Origin: Cristatella mucedo | Taxonomy: Eukaryota; Bryozoa; Phylactolaemata; Cristatellidae | Length of the DNA: 64,000 bases | Reading direction: 5' to 3' | Assembly (NCBI GenBank): GCA_009760855.2 | Contig: WPIO01000025.1 | Span: forward strand, 2,486,001-2,550,000 | Part shown: positions 35,346 through 49,984 of the stretch, in pieces | Numbering within the stretch: position 1 is the first letter of the stretch | Layout of the letters: the number at the start of each line of letters is the position of its first letter | Position numbers and translations under genes: made by a program | The notes under the pieces: generated by a model | What the model was told of the DNA's origin: nothing | What the model saw: only the letters and a program-made list of their open reading frames with translations | Databases searched by the model: none

Positions 35346-36789
35346 AGTGCTTGAAAGATTTTGGTTTATTGATTTATGGTTCTACTACTTCTAAAAACGA
35401 TTCGGGCTTAGCCTTAGCTAAGATTAATTGATGTTACTTCAGAAACCCTCAAGTGCCAACCGGTGGACGGTAAGTCTTGACTTTTTGGAGGCCTTCTGAA
35501 GTCCACGTTCAGTGTTTCCGCTCTTTTACGTCAGCCGGAAGCCAAATAGCCTGAAGTCCCCACGCACATCTTTACTCAAAGTAGCGTCAAGTTAGTGATG
35601 GTCGACAGCTTAAAGTTGATGACTTCGATCGCCGCCAGAAGTCACTCTATAGCGGTATACTATGTAAAATTCCAGGATTTCAAGATGGTAGCGCATCCGG
35701 CTGAATCCAAATGAAGCCAGGGTAGTCCGGAGAAAAGCTGCTGCTACCAATGTTCTAAAGCGTAGTAAATACGATACTAAAATCTTACTGGCACCTTTCA
35801 AAATCCCCTGTGTGTGGCAATAGTTATCAATCGAACCTATGGCTCTCGCTCGCATCCGCCGAAGATGAGTCCATAACTACAGACAAACCAATCGACAAAC
35901 CGACAGATCGAGCAAGGGTCGTTGACCTGGCCGAGATCCTCGGTAGCTGGGGTGGGGTAGAAGGAGGCAAGCGATCTAGGCGGCCTATATTTCTCGTCGG
36001 CTTTGTCCAGCAAACGGTTGTCCAAGGAGGGATAGGCTGGGGTATGGCTGCAGTGCGCTGCTGTCGGCGGGTTCGGAATAACCGTATCACCCCAACACTC
36101 CCTATCGCGTTCAGAGAGGCGAAATACAGTGAAAGCATAAGTTAATGGTTAAACGTTTGAGTTACCTAAAGGTAGACCGGGTTCTCACCTGTTCGCGAAC
36201 TCTCGATAAGAGAACTTGAGAAATTCACAGCGAAATCAATACGATTATCAATACAAAATTGACCTGTGTCCGGAGCGGCTGAGCTAAATTGCAGCAGTCC
36301 TGGGGCCACCTCAAAGTAACGGGTACTAAGATTAGCAATACTAAGTTAGAAGGCATACTTATGTAACAGTAGTCGCAGCAGAATGCTTACAGGGCACTTC
36401 TGGCTTTTTTGACATCCTTTCTCGACTTCTGTAAGTCACTGCTTGCCGGTCTTTGGGTCTGCGCAACAAGGCGCTTAAATTTAGTGCAAAACTCAGCATG
36501 AAAGCTTGGCTGTCATGACATGCCCTTTCATTCTCTTAGTCCAGCCTAAATGTTTGAACTACTTCTTAATTAGACCAGGGATCGTAACACCTCCTCTTCT
36601 GAATCAAGTCACTTAGCGGTGCTTCGAACCAACCTCAATCCTTTGGAGACCGTACCTTTAGTTCGCATGCTCCCAAACCCCGGACCACGCTCCCAACTAT
36701 CTCACGACATCCGCGGACTTGACTACTTTTAGTTAAAGCTAAACCCTCACCTTTCCTTACAGCATTTGCTGGGTCCGCGTGAATTGCCC
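35346..36789. other. No gene recognised
   Basis: 35.8-36.1 kb is somewhat GC-rich with open frames on both strands, but I see no known domain or exon structure. Confidence 0.35.
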
Positions 36790-36930
36790 TATGTGTGTTT
36801 AGGCGTGCTGACACTGCGCATGTTATCCCTAACCATATTAGCATGTTTTCTTCTCAACAAATTTTAAGTGTCTCGAAAGAGATTAAAATCTCTGAAGGTC
36901 TTATACAAATGTCTATTATTATTATAGTTC
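36790..36930 (+). mobile_element. LINE 3'-end fragment
   Basis: CGCATGTTATCCCTAACCAT, AAGTGTCTCGAAAGAGATTA and (ATT)n match the form-1 3' UTR. Confidence 0.7.
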
Positions 36931-37369
36931 TGAAAGTATATGCGAGGTTAAAACCTAGGTCCGATGTATTGCATTGGGTTTGGTAATCGTGAGTAACGAC
37001 TCAATACTAATGAGTCGTCATGCAGCTTAAAAGAGGAAGTTCACGAACGACTTGCATAAGTGCTACACTACCAGCGTCTCCAAACCACCTAAAAGCGTCT
37101 TCCTGACTCAGCATTCGCAATCGTGTGACATTTAGAGAGCCCCAATGCCGGCTCTGCCATTCGACAACACCCACCTCCTTTGATCCTGCTCAGCTTGTCT
37201 GTGATCCCCTTCATTGTCGGCTCACGAAAGCTCGCTGATTAAACATCGTCTCCAGCCGGCCGCCAGATCAGAAGGTCAAGGTCGTGTTTATATTGCGTAT
37301 GGTAGCCATTTTATTTGCACCGCCGTTGGTTTCTTATCCGCTGTCAAGAAAAACTTTCCGCAAGAGGTC

Positions 37370-37442
37370 GAATTTTGTAAGCGCCAAGAAGGAGATTTAT
37401 TTTTGCTTAGGGTTATATAAAAATGGCTTATTATTATCAATA
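37370..37442 (+). mobile_element. LINE or SINE tail fragment
   Basis: AAGCGCCAAGAAGGAGATTT, then TTTGCTTAGGGTTATATAAA and (ATT)n. Diverged tail. Confidence 0.5.
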
Positions 37443-37794
37443 TTGTCATGACTAACTTGCTCAAACCCTGACCAGGATTCAGAGAAAGGGCCTCGGCCTC
37501 GTCAGCTTAGTTTGCCTGGCCTCCAGCACAGCGAACAGACAACTTCCTCTCATAGCTTGTGAGATAGTTGCAACGAGCGGTCTACAGAACTGCGTTTCCT
37601 AAAATTCTGTGCATGGTCGGCTGAGAAATATACCGTACAGGCGACACACAATGCCATTCGATAGCAGTTAATTAGGTACACACAGAGCCAGCAGTTTCAG
37701 CTCTCCGTGAATCGGCATCCGAACGTCTAAACCTGTGTATCCAACCTTTTCGCAAGGATATTAGCATATTTTTGTAATCGGTGCAGAGCTCAGC

Positions 37795-38240
37795 TCCTCA
37801 TCCTGTCTGTCGGAAACGACTCATCAAAGCACTCCTGTCTGAGTTTCCTGTACGAGTTCAGCCGATCTGCCGTGATTCGTTCCAGTGTCTTTGATGTGAA
37901 TAGTAGAAGGGAGACTTGGCGGTAGTTTTTCAAGCTCTCTTGGTCTAGTGTCGCTTTCTTAAGAAGTGACCTGACTACAGCTTTTTTTGAGAGGTTCTGG
38001 GACATGACCTGAGGCTTATGACATATTAAAATGACGTTAGTTGTGCATGGCAGCAGCAGATCTATACAACGTAGGATAAGGACAGTGGGAATAGGGTACA
38101 AAGGACTAGATGTCTTCATTGATTGGGATATGAACTTTAGGACGAGATCACTAGTGACCTGCCTGGTTGTGCCCCTTTCCACGTATGGCGGCTGCAAGAA
38201 AACTGTCAAGGTGCCTCTGGCCAACTTATCGACCTAAATG
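37795..38240 (-). mobile_element. LINE reverse transcriptase fragment
   Basis: On the minus strand: SSPLYPIPTVLILRCIDLLLP, then KAVVRSLLKKATLD and LKNYRQVSLLLFTSKTLERI. This is the N-terminal RT block LDPIPTxLL..ALVxPLLKKPxLD..KNYRPVSNLPFLSKxLE of L2/CR1 elements. The frame is open over 144 codons. Confidence 0.85.
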
Positions 38241-38322
38241 ACTGTTCACTTCCTACCAACCGACATTTCCGTCCCCGCCCAGTCGCCCCTCGGCTTACGG
38301 CTGACATTGGGAAAACATATAT

Positions 38323-38480
38323 TAGCCGATTTAGCAACCTCATTTGTGTAGCGACAGAACACCCTTAACGGCTATCGCCGTCTCTTAAAGCTGGCAATAA
38401 AGGATCGCCCACTAAATGATTCGAACCCACGAACTCGGTCGTGAAGAGCTTACCATCTTACCTCCTGGGCTATCGCAGCC
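38323..38480 (-). mobile_element. SINE-A, older copy
   Basis: B box GGGTTCGAATC is intact on the minus strand. The A box region (..ATAGCCCAGGAGG) and body are more diverged than in the other three copies. Confidence 0.75.
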
Positions 38481-39619
38481 CTAAAGCAAGGAGTATTAAT
38501 CGAATGCTAGAAAAGGCTTCGAAAAAGTCGGACCTCACTGTCCATAGCTTGTAAGTTGAAGATTATTGTAGGTCATATTTATCCATTTTAGCTAAGGCCA
38601 AGTCCACATTTTATACAGAGAACCAGTCGAGTTACAAGTCAATGACCCAAAAGCATATGTCCACCATAATCCGTATTCTTCGCCGCTCAAAAAAAGCAGA
38701 ATCTGCTTGTTTTTCTTCTCTCTTCTCCTTCATTCCTGCCTCTATTAAAATCATCGTTACATTTTTCATGCAGGCTATGAAGTCTACCAGCTGTCTTGAC
38801 TCTGTCCCAACCGTTCTGCTTATGAAGTGCGTAGACCTGTTGCCACCCACTAAAAAAACGTTGTAAATATGTCCCTGGTTTCCCCTTGAAGTATCGGATC
38901 CTCTAAAACTGCTGTAAACAGACTACTCATTAAAAAGCCGACTGTGGATCATGTCATGAAATCTGTTATTCCCTATTACCATTCGTATCCAAGACACTTC
39001 AACTAATGGTGGCCCGGCAGCTATGCGATTACATCAATTCACCAGCTCTTGCTAGACAGTTCCTATCGAGATTTAGAGCTAACCATTCTTCAGAAACTGA
39101 TCCTCTACGTTGTCTACATTAACCTTCTGAACAAAGCTGATCAGGAAGAGCCTCGCAGCTTTTTCTCCTAATTAATTCAGCCTTATTCGATGCAATTTAT
39201 CCACTGATTCATTGGAGCGTCTCTCTGCACGCCTAGGTATCGCCGGTACAGTGCTAAGCTGATTTAGATACACCCTCAGTGAGAGCAGTCAGAGAGTAGA
39301 CATAGGTCTCGCTCATCCGGGGAGCTCCTAAAGTATGGGGTATCGCAAGGCTCTTCCACAGGCTGCCTTACTTTCACAGTCTATACTGTTCCTCTGCCTG
39401 ATGTCTACGCCAAATGCAATCTTGGCCTCCAAGCCTAAGCTGATGACACTCAGATCCACATATCCTTTGATTCTTCTGTGCTCTCTGTTTCTAACTCAAC
39501 GACTTCATTAGTAGCCTGAATCCACAGCATTCACATTTGGTGGTCTCTAACTTTTTTAGGCTTAAAAACGATAACAATCGTAGTAATACGTCGTTTTTTC
39601 TACCAGCCCTGGAATAATA

Positions 39620-40330
39620 AATCTCAATCGAAGCGCTTAGAACTCGCTGCAAGGGAATCAGTACACAAGGAGCTAGCGACAAGCTTGGTATAAAAAATGC
39701 AAACGCAAACAATTATCATGCTTAGGCCTACATGCTAATGCAAACATGAAAATACTCATGGCCCAGGTTATTAAAATCTCTGGCCAATAATGTGAGCTGA
39801 ACCTTTCTTTTTGTGCACAAAAAGTGCACCGAGATAAAACAGACAAGTTCACTGAGGAAATGGGAAAACTGACCGAAACAAATGCGTCTTTAGCTGAGAC
39901 TAAAAACATTCCAGGCCATTGCGGGAAGTGACAGAAGCCCGAAGCGAGTTCCAGAATTTCTTTAAATGATTTCAGAGTTGACGGCTCGATAACCAAGAGA
40001 TTTCAATGATGTAAGGATAGGCAAGTTGACTAGATGCTGGGGAGTCGGTGGTGGACGAGCAAACTGGAGGATGCTGAATAGGAATGCTAGTGCTGGACTG
40101 ACTGAAGTGCCATGTAAGCCAGACGAAGGATCTTGAAATAGATTCGACGTTTAATCAGCACCAGTGAAAGTCAGACAGAATTGGGACGACGTGGCGGCTA
40201 TGCCGTATGCTGCTACGACACACACGACTAGCTGCTGACTTCTGCACCAGTTGCAGACGATTGAGAACACAGGCCGGGAGTACAGATTAAAGAGAATTGC
40301 AATAATCTAGTCCCCGTCTTACAAACGCTT
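39620..40330 (-). mobile_element. Minus-strand LINE piece nested in the forward LINE
   Basis: LKSFKEILELASGFCHFPQW and KDAFVSVSFPISSVNLSVL are a decayed ORF2 C-terminus. The same sequence occurs at 34.6-34.8 kb. Confidence 0.6.
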
Positions 40331-40439
40331 GAACTACTTCTTCATCTGCGACACTGTTATGTAAGCAGACCCTGATATTAGTGATGCTCCTTAGCTGTAA
40401 AGTGACCGACTTGACAGTGCAGGAAACGTGCTCACCTAA

Positions 40440-40530
40440 TTAAGAGCACCAACCATCTGTAAAGTGCCTAGAAAGAGATTCAGTTCTCTGAGGGCGCTAC
40501 ACAAGTGCATTATTATTACTATTTTTATTA
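40440..40530 (+). mobile_element. LINE tail fragment
   Basis: AAGTGCCTAGAAAGAGATTC, AGTTCTCTGAGGGCGC and (TTA)n, close to the consensus. Confidence 0.8.
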
Positions 40531-40833
40531 AAAATTGTTGAATAATCCACCTAGATTATGGCCGGGAGTGAAGCCAGCTGAACAATCTTGTGGTTTAGGT
40601 CTTAAACTTTCGGGTAACACTAGGTTTACCGTTTAACGATTAGGTCGGCATCTTCACCGTTAAGCTTCAGTAAGATCAAACTAACAGCTATGGGCAAGCT
40701 AAGTGTCACCCTTAATTTACAAAACCTCCTACCCTCAAGATTTCTTCGTCTGTCTAGCACCACTCCAATAATTTAATAATCCTTATCTGGACATTTAATT
40801 CCAAAACTACTTTCTGATTAATGAGCACACTGC

Positions 40834-40836
<3 letters not shown>

Positions 40837-40905
<69 letters not shown>

Positions 40906-40912
40906 CCCCTCT
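40837..40912. repeat. (CT)n microsatellite
   Basis: About 75 bp of CT, ending in CCCTCCCCCT. Confidence 0.95.
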
Positions 40913-41769
40913 CTCTTATGTTGAGCAACTTCTATCCGAGGAACATATCTCAAAACTACTACCACGTAGACGAGAGTAATGCACCCATTGTGGTCAAGTT
41001 ATTGCGACTCCATGTATTCAAGACTCTCGAACTGGTGCCTTAATTGTTTGCACCTGGTACAAACCGCAGCAACCTTCTAATCTGTCGTTAACGACGTAAC
41101 CGCCTCATCAAACCGCTACTGTGGCAGCTTCATTGCTCTATCCCAAGCGTCGAATCGATATCAAGATTCTCTCTCTGGCTCTACATAGCTTTCGCTACAG
41201 ACTGTTTCAATCGCTGACTAATCTCTCTATCTTTTAGCTCCTCCAGCGCGGTTTCGCACCATCCGCTCCTCGGTTGTCTTCTGTCTTGGTGTTTCTCGCG
41301 AAAAATTGAATTCATTTGGTGATGTGTTCTTCGTTTCGTATGCAACAAAACTCTGGAACTTGCTTGTTTTCCTGTCATCGCATGCATAGGCTTTGCATTA
41401 TTCAAGTCTCGTCAAAAGATGCCTCTGTTCCGCTTAGCCCTCTCTGCCCCAAGCGAACTGGTGTTCCTTCCAGTTTTTATTTCGCTCTCACCTGTCTTGA
41501 TGCAGCGCAATTAACTAAATTTAAATTTAAATTAAACTAAAATTAAACGTCTTACTAACCAGCGGTCCTGGGTGTCTTCTCAGCTTTCGGACGCTGTTCT
41601 ACGCGAAATGCTTTTATACTTTTGCAATCTTGTCTGATTATGATGCATTAGTGTTCAACAGCACACGGTATTTTGCTTCTCTTGGAGCAAATTTGAAAGC
41701 GCTTGAATAGAGATTTGGCTCTCTTAGGGCACAATATGAAAGACTTATCATTATCATGATTTTAATTAT

Positions 41770-42440
41770 CATAGCGAGAACTCTTGGGCTGCATAGTAAG
41801 AGGCAGGTGTGCTCCGTTTGCATCAATGTCAGAGCATAGAGAATGAAGTGGCGCGCTAGCCGAGGAGTACTGAGCAAAATTACTCGATATGATACCTATC
41901 GCGACGTTGATGGCACCAAGGGCCTTCGAACTTTGTGGGCCGCCAAATTTAACATACCTTATCGGCAATGATTTAAATTGTTAGGTGTGAGCGAGCAGAA
42001 TCTAGCATGAGTAGAGAAAGCGATGAAAACGCAGCGAGCGAGTAAGAGAGAGCGATTTAAAAGGAGTGAGAGATGGAGAGGTGGAGTGAGACAGACAGAC
42101 AGACTGACAGAGGTATAGAGGGAAGGAGAGAGAGGGAGAGAGAAGGAGAGAGATCGAGAGAGGGGGTAAATAAAGCTTTCTGATATTTAAAAAAATTGTA
42201 TTCGGGTGATCACCACAGCCGGTCACAGCTTCGATACCCGTCAGTGATAATAGACTACTTACCAAATCGCTCGCTAAAAAGCTTAAACTATTTCCTTTGG
42301 TTTTACCTTAAATTGCCAACAACGATTCCAGTATCGGGAGCAAGGTTCCAGCCGTCATTTCGGTGTGGGGTGATACCCAAGGTCAAGGCTTTGTATATTT
42401 ACAGACGGAGATACATTACATTACAAGAGCGTCTCTTCAG
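41770..42440. other. Purine-rich, gene-free stretch with a LINE 3' UTR scrap
   Basis: 42050-42170 is GA-rich (gagaggtggagtgagacagacag..). At 42395-42425, ATTTACAGACGGAGATACATT matches the LINE 3' UTR phrase seen reversed at 34.9 kb. No gene. Confidence 0.45.
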
Positions 42441-42447
42441 AATCTGA

Positions 42448-42635
42448 AAAAAATACACGAAAAATTGGCAGCCCAAGTGAAAAAAGAACAATCGCCATCA
42501 ACAAAGCAAGCATTGCTCCTTCAGTGTGATGCTACAATTGCTGCAGCTGCGGCAACATCAGCTAAAAATTGCAGCACGAGGTTGTTACTCATACTGAGCT
42601 TAAATTCCGCTGCAAAGAAAACCGACGGGTCATAA
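42448..42635 (+). CDS. Unassigned exon candidate
   Basis: After a good acceptor (CGTCTCTTCAG) there is an open frame with coding-like content: NLKKIHEKLAAQVKKEQ, then KQALLLQCDATIAAAAATS and AKNCSTR. It ends in a stop at 42635. I do not recognise the protein. No clear donor or neighbouring exon was found. The preceding bases are a LINE scrap, so it may be transposon-derived. Confidence 0.25.
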
Positions 42636-42639
42636 CATG

Positions 42640-43450
42640 GGCCAGGCAGTTTCACCTCGACTGCCCAACATTTCTCACCGAGGCGGACTCCCACATGTCA
42701 CCCAGAAAACGAGCAGGCATGCACGCACCCCGAGTGGGTCCCCGGAGCAGCGCTGTGGCCGCGCCTGCGTGGGAGCAAGACGAATCAACGCCAAGGTCGT
42801 CATCACACTTTTCCATGACACGACGCCACGGCAGATGCGTCAGGGTGCACACACGCTGCCGCTGCTGCCAGGAGGCGCTGGCTGACGTGCCCAGCGCTCA
42901 CCTTTGCAGCTTCGTTGCTCCCTCTAAAAAACATATTTTATTCCTTAGTATTTTAGCTCTCCTATCTAGCACACCTTCTTTACTTTTGAAAAATCATGAA
43001 GGCTCGCCACCTGGAAGCTTCTTTCGACATTGAAAGTAAATTCTTACCTTATTTGAGTTCCGAAAGCAGCACACCGTCGTAGGCTTACAGCTCGGTGGGC
43101 CTCTTTTTCGGACGATGTTTCTCCCGACACGATGCCGATTCTAAATGGCTTCATCGTTCAAAAGCGTGGCTGGGAGTGAATTCCATGGGCGTTACAGATT
43201 CGTGCCGATTCGCGGACAAAGCCGACCGTGCCACTTCTTCATAGTCGATCTGAATCGGCACGACTAACCGATAACTAATGCGACTCGTCGGCTGAGGCCG
43301 CCTTCAAGAAAATGGCGACCAGGGGCGGTATATCAGCTCCCCTAGAGATTCACAAACGCATTCATAAAACTTAAATCCATGTTCTTTCAACCGTATTTAC
43401 CTTCAATAAGCTAGTGGAACTTAAGAGCAGCGATCGCGCTTCAACAAGGC
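42640..43450. other. GC-rich island without an assigned gene
   Basis: 42.64-42.90 kb is GC-rich with open frames in several registers and no known domain. 43121-43265 holds three copies of the word TGCCGATTC in both orientations, including a 12-bp inverted pair (TCGTGCCGATTC / GAATCGGCACGA). Confidence 0.35.
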
Positions 43451-43454
43451 GACG

Positions 43455-43577
43455 ATGGCGGCTGACCGTTCCTCAAAGGCGGAGCGATTTTCGGAAATGG
43501 TTGGGCATTGGCTGGTCTATCGATGCCTAAAATCCGCACTGCCCAGCCTATGCCAGTTCGTATCTCCTACGGTGTAG
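43455..43577 (+). CDS. Small open frame with strong start context, possible first exon
   Basis: The context GGCGACGATGGCGGCTG is a strong translation start, in a locally GC-rich patch. The 40 residues (MAADRSSKAERFSEMVGHW, then LVYRCLKSALPSLCQ) are not recognised. It may be a short peptide, or a first exon using a weak TTC|GTATCT donor. No further exon was found. Confidence 0.2.
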   Translation: MAADRSSKAERFSEMVGHWLVYRCLKSALPSLCQFVSPTV

Positions 43578-45990
43578 TAAATGCTCCGCGATGCAACAGT
43601 AAGGCGTGCTAAACGGGTCCAGAATTGCAACGCGTCGTTGCGTATAGCCTCAGGAGTCGGCGATTCTCAATTGGCCAGTAGGCCGCGTAGCCTTAGCTCA
43701 GCAAGGATTGCTCTCTCTCTTTCCAACACTAAGAATACGATCCTCTTTAAACTTGCGTTCGATGGCTCGCTGCTTTAGCAGTCTTTCTTGCCCCACCTAT
43801 AAAAATGAGGCGAAACCCGTGTGAGGAAACAACAAGTTGAATCTGCGACATCGGTTATGGCTTTTAGAGCAGTGATGTGGATATTTTGAACAATTGTGTC
43901 TAGTAAAACCTTTTTCTTCGCAGCCCTTCTAAGAAGTATGAGTGAGCCACCTGCGAGTGGCTGTCGCACTTTCTGAGTGGGAGGAGGCTAAAGGCTTAAC
44001 CAATGCTGTTCATTTGGCCCCACTGCGGTTCATGCTAGAGCAATGGGAACGACCCGATTGAATAATAGCATTCCTTTGCGACTTGCTATGGCTAGTACCC
44101 ACAGATTATCGCTATTTAGTAGCCTATAGAGCTTATGCGGAAAGCTAAAGTCTCTAGTAGTCCCTTAATACGAGGGCTGACTCGAAAGACCGACTTATAG
44201 CTCTTACGTCAAACTTATAGCACTCGTCTAGGTCCTATGGCCTCTCTTTTTAGGTGCCTAGAAGGCGCTGTTAGCGTATCCTTTAAAACTTCAAGCATTA
44301 AGAAAAAAGGCAGGATGAAGCAGGAGCCTCTCCGGAAGTGCACTTTGATTCTGCGCGCCAATGACGGGTCGAGAAGACGGGCTTTTAATTCTCTTGGGCT
44401 TGAGCACCGTGATTTATGTGAAGCGCCTGATTAGCGATTAAGTTCTCTTCGGGTGCTACACAAATAAATTATATAACTTTTTTTCTCTAATTAAATTAGT
44501 CGCAGCCAATTTTGGGAAAGTCATATCCGCATCGAACGAGCGCCTCCCCGGGCGACCTTTTTAAATAACATCGAAAATGAGACTGGTAAGCTCTAAGCAT
44601 GGTCAGGGCCTAAAGCTATTCTCCAAAGGCTACTTACATGCAAAGCTTGCGTGTTATCGCCCAAAAGTGTCGGTACCCTCGTTCTGAAATAAAAGCTCGA
44701 AGCTACGCGCCGAAGGTAGGCGTCCAGAAAGGGCCAGTTCTTCTACAAATAATTGATTCTCCTGATTTACGGGAGATCCTGAAACTCCGCTAAGTAGGTG
44801 CGCCACTCGGCACCTCTGTAGAGCTGTCTAAAAATATCTTAAATCCTCAGCAGCACCTTAAAATAGGATTCTTCTTTATGAAAAAAAATGGCCAGAAGGG
44901 AATGTGGGTTATATTTTAGCCGCCGCGCCATCACCTCTTCGTAAGCCGTTGATTGGTAGGGCTAACGGAAAAAACGCCAAACCCGTTAAATGTATGATAG
45001 ATACGACCTCAAATTTGGTTTCAAAATCCGTGAAATTCAGTCACGTATCTCCTTGGCTGAAGGAGCTGCGACGGCTCCAGGTTGGTGAATGAATACTGAG
45101 TAGAATAATTGTAACCGACAAGGCCCGCCACGGCTCGGCTTCTCCCTACTCCGTAGATTACCTGCTCACCGCCTTCAACCTGCTCGCGTCTTCATATCCT
45201 GCTAGGACTATTTATTAGCTTTACCTTTCTTTCACAAATATTTTGCTAGCGACAGAGTCGTGCGCTCTGCAGGGCCTTCGACTATAAAGCTTACTTCGCA
45301 ATTCTTTTGCAACGACGTATTCTCACCTGCCGCGAACTCTGGCGCATCCTTTCCAGCCTTTCAGCCCTGCTACGTCCATGCTAATCACGTCCTTGACTAC
45401 CCTCCAGATTATGCAATTGAAACGGTGACGTAGTACAACAGCCAGATTACGACTGCCAAAATATCATAGGCAGTGAAAAGTAAAAATCTTATTGTGGCTA
45501 CAAGCAGCTCACTGCCTGTGGACTCGCTTGGCTGAGTCATAGTAGTTTCGTCACGGAAGACAACGCTGCACCATCTTGCCTCTTGACGTAAGTTCGCCAT
45601 CTTACAGCGTGGCGGAGGGAAGGATGGACTTTCTCGCTCTAATTAGTAGGGATATGCTCATAAGAAACGTTGGACGCTAGACTGTGTCTCGGCGGCGTGG
45701 TACATTAATAAGACTATGAATGCCGAAATATATTTTTGCGGTTCATCGATTTTCGCGACAAGCAACTGGTTTGTTTCATAATCATTCATAGGTAGGCGGT
45801 ACGATAGCCGAAGTCGTTCAATAGGCTGTCGAGTTTTCCTCCAATCGAAGGTCTGCCAGTCGGTGAGTCATAGCAGGTCAGAGTAAGTCCCAGAGAACCG
45901 TGCGAAGCACGTAGTGGCGGCAATTTCGGTACATTTTGGGCCTGCAATAAAAATAGTAATAACAAGACATTTGTGCAGCGTCCTGGGAAA
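43578..45990. other. No gene recognised apart from a SINE-B scrap
   Basis: No supported exon. The region is moderately GC-rich at 45.1-45.4 kb. Confidence 0.35.
44395..44478 (+). mobile_element. SINE-B, 3' half with LINE tail
   Basis: GGGCTTGAGCACCG (B box like) is followed by GAAGCGCCTGATTAGCGATT, AAGTTCTCTTCGGGTGC and an AT end, as in the full SINE-B copies. Confidence 0.6.
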
Positions 45991-45993
45991 ACT

Positions 45994-45997
<4 letters not shown>

Positions 45998-46050
<53 letters not shown>
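45998..46050. repeat. (CT)n microsatellite
   Basis: About 52 bp of CT directly after CTCAAT. Confidence 0.95.
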
Positions 46051-46052
<2 letters not shown>

Positions 46053-46129
46053 CACTTGAATTATGCTGTCAGGGAAGCTTTTCAATAAGGTTAGCGATTA
46101 TAACATGCACAGAGTCAGCACGCATAAGC

Positions 46130-46950
46130 ACACAAACAACAATAGTAATAATAATGCATTTGTATAGCGAGCTCAGGGAACTTGATCTCTTTCTAGTCAC
46201 TTTTCAAGTGCTTTAAAGGAAAAGAAGCATGAGCATACGGTCAGTGGTAACATGTACAGTGTCAACATGAATAATATGATTAGTGGTAAAACAATGGCAC
46301 TTGTGAGCAAAGTGAATGTAGTCACGTCCACGGGTCCACCACAGCCCACTCACTGTACGAGGGTGATGGGGAGACAGGAATAGAGGGTTAGGAAAAGAAA
46401 CCGAAAGGTGGGATGGGAGAACAGAGGGGTGGGAAGAAAAAGAACGGTGGGAGGGGGGCGTACACAAGACAATTCACACGGTCCCAGCAAACGCTGTGAA
46501 GAACAGCTTCTTTTTAAACTTCGTCAATTTAGGGGCCGTCGTGACGTCGGTCAAAGTGAGTTTCAGACCTTGGGACCATACGAATTAAAGGCAAGGTCTA
46601 CAAATGATTGGAGGTCGATTCGAGACACAGCTGAACGACTTCGAGTCAGAAGGGCAGATAGTACCACACGTGGCCTGATTGAGACGTATTAGTTCTAATA
46701 GGCTAGAGCCAGAGAATGAAGAACCTACTTTGGCTGACAGAAAGCCAGTACAGGTCTGTGAGAAGCGCTGTAATATTGCCAAGTCTTTCCTGCCGATGCC
46801 TACAAGTGAAAAACGGGAGGTGGAGGGCGCCCAGGCTTCCGTGGAGTCGGTGCTGAATACAGGTGCATAACAAGGGCCTTTGTTTCTTCGCGACCCATTG
46901 TACTTGCACCATTGTCTGAAAACCAGCCAGCGGCTCCGGTGTCATGACGC
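46130..46950 (-). mobile_element. LINE 3' part with tail
   Basis: On the minus strand: ALLTDLYWLSVSQSRFFILW (HWLPVxxRIxFK block), SFSCVSNRPPI (GDRxF block), LTKFKKKLFFTAF (FKxxLKTxLF end), then the 3' UTR and tail AAGTGACTAGAAAGAGATC, ending in (ATT)n at about 46130. Confidence 0.8.
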
Positions 46951-47499
46951 GAAATATGTCCGGTGGTGCTCTTGCTGGTACGACCGCTATGGTCGCCGCC
47001 GGTTCGCTGGCGAGCTAAGCCACGGCAAACGCCTGGCTAACCCCCTCCCCCCCCCCCGAGGGAGGGCGGCAGCATCGCTTCCGAGGCTCAAGCAATCGAA
47101 CCGATCGGCAATGACCTGTGAGGTGAATCCTCCGGCTACGATGCGATGCTGTACCAAGGCTACCCGGCGGCCTACTTTGCCTTTGGACAACAGAGGCCTG
47201 CTAGGCTAGCCATTGATGGCTCAGCAGTTCCTATTTCCCTTGACCACCTGTTTTCTGCAAACCCGCCTCCTCCCCCCCCCCCGAGCTGGGGGATCGGCTG
47301 TTGCTTCCTTTCAAGGAGGAAGAGCCGTCACAACGTCTGCGTCGAGCGCATGACAACCCATCGGGGGGGGGGCAGACCGCCTGGAATAAACGAATCTCCG
47401 TTAGCTCCATGCGACCTGTCGTCGGATAGCTGTAGCGCTAAATGCATGCCTTCACTGTGACGACCTACACATAAGGTTGGCTCGACCATCCTGCTCGAC

Positions 47500-49684
<2,185 letters not shown>

Positions 49685-49837
49685 ACGTTACATTAAAACC
49701 ATTTTGAAAAATATATTTCTAGGCATTGAGAAGGCAGTTGAGTTGAGCCATAGGCACTGAATTCTAGGCATTTTGGTCAAGGCGTTTCGCTCGGCGGGAG
49801 TGCACCCGAGGGGTGGGCATCGGTCGCTAGTTTAGTA

Positions 49838-49900
49838 ATAATAATAATAATACACTTCATAAAGTGCCCTCACAGAACTCAATAGTTGCTAGTAGCTCAA
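49838..49900 (-). mobile_element. LINE tail fragment
   Basis: (AAT)n, ACTTCATAAAGTGCCCTCAC and AGAACTCAATAG form the reversed tail, truncated. Confidence 0.6.
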
Positions 49901-49984
49901 TAGTTGCTCAATAGTGTTGCTCTGGGTGCCATATGAGATTTTTTGTAAGCAACGGCTCGTGGGCAGTGCCTCCATGGCTGTCGA

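Larger units (their letters stand above)
38640..41765 (+). mobile_element. Forward LINE, interrupted
   Basis: CLDSVPTVLLMKCVDLL (RT start), SQGSSTGCLTFTVYTVPLPDVYAKCNLG near 39345-39430, and the tail AAGCGCTTGAATAGAGATTT at 41695-41765 form one order. The body is split by a minus-strand LINE piece (39620-40330), a forward LINE tail (40440-40530) and a (CT)n tract. Confidence 0.75.

Noticed and set aside
35810-36145. Open frames on both strands at 35.8-36.1 kb
   Set aside because: Locally GC-rich, equal openness on both strands, no recognised motif.
37790-38224. 144-codon minus open frame as a host gene
   Set aside because: Its KALVRPLLKK / NYRxVS / LSKxLERI order is LINE reverse transcriptase.
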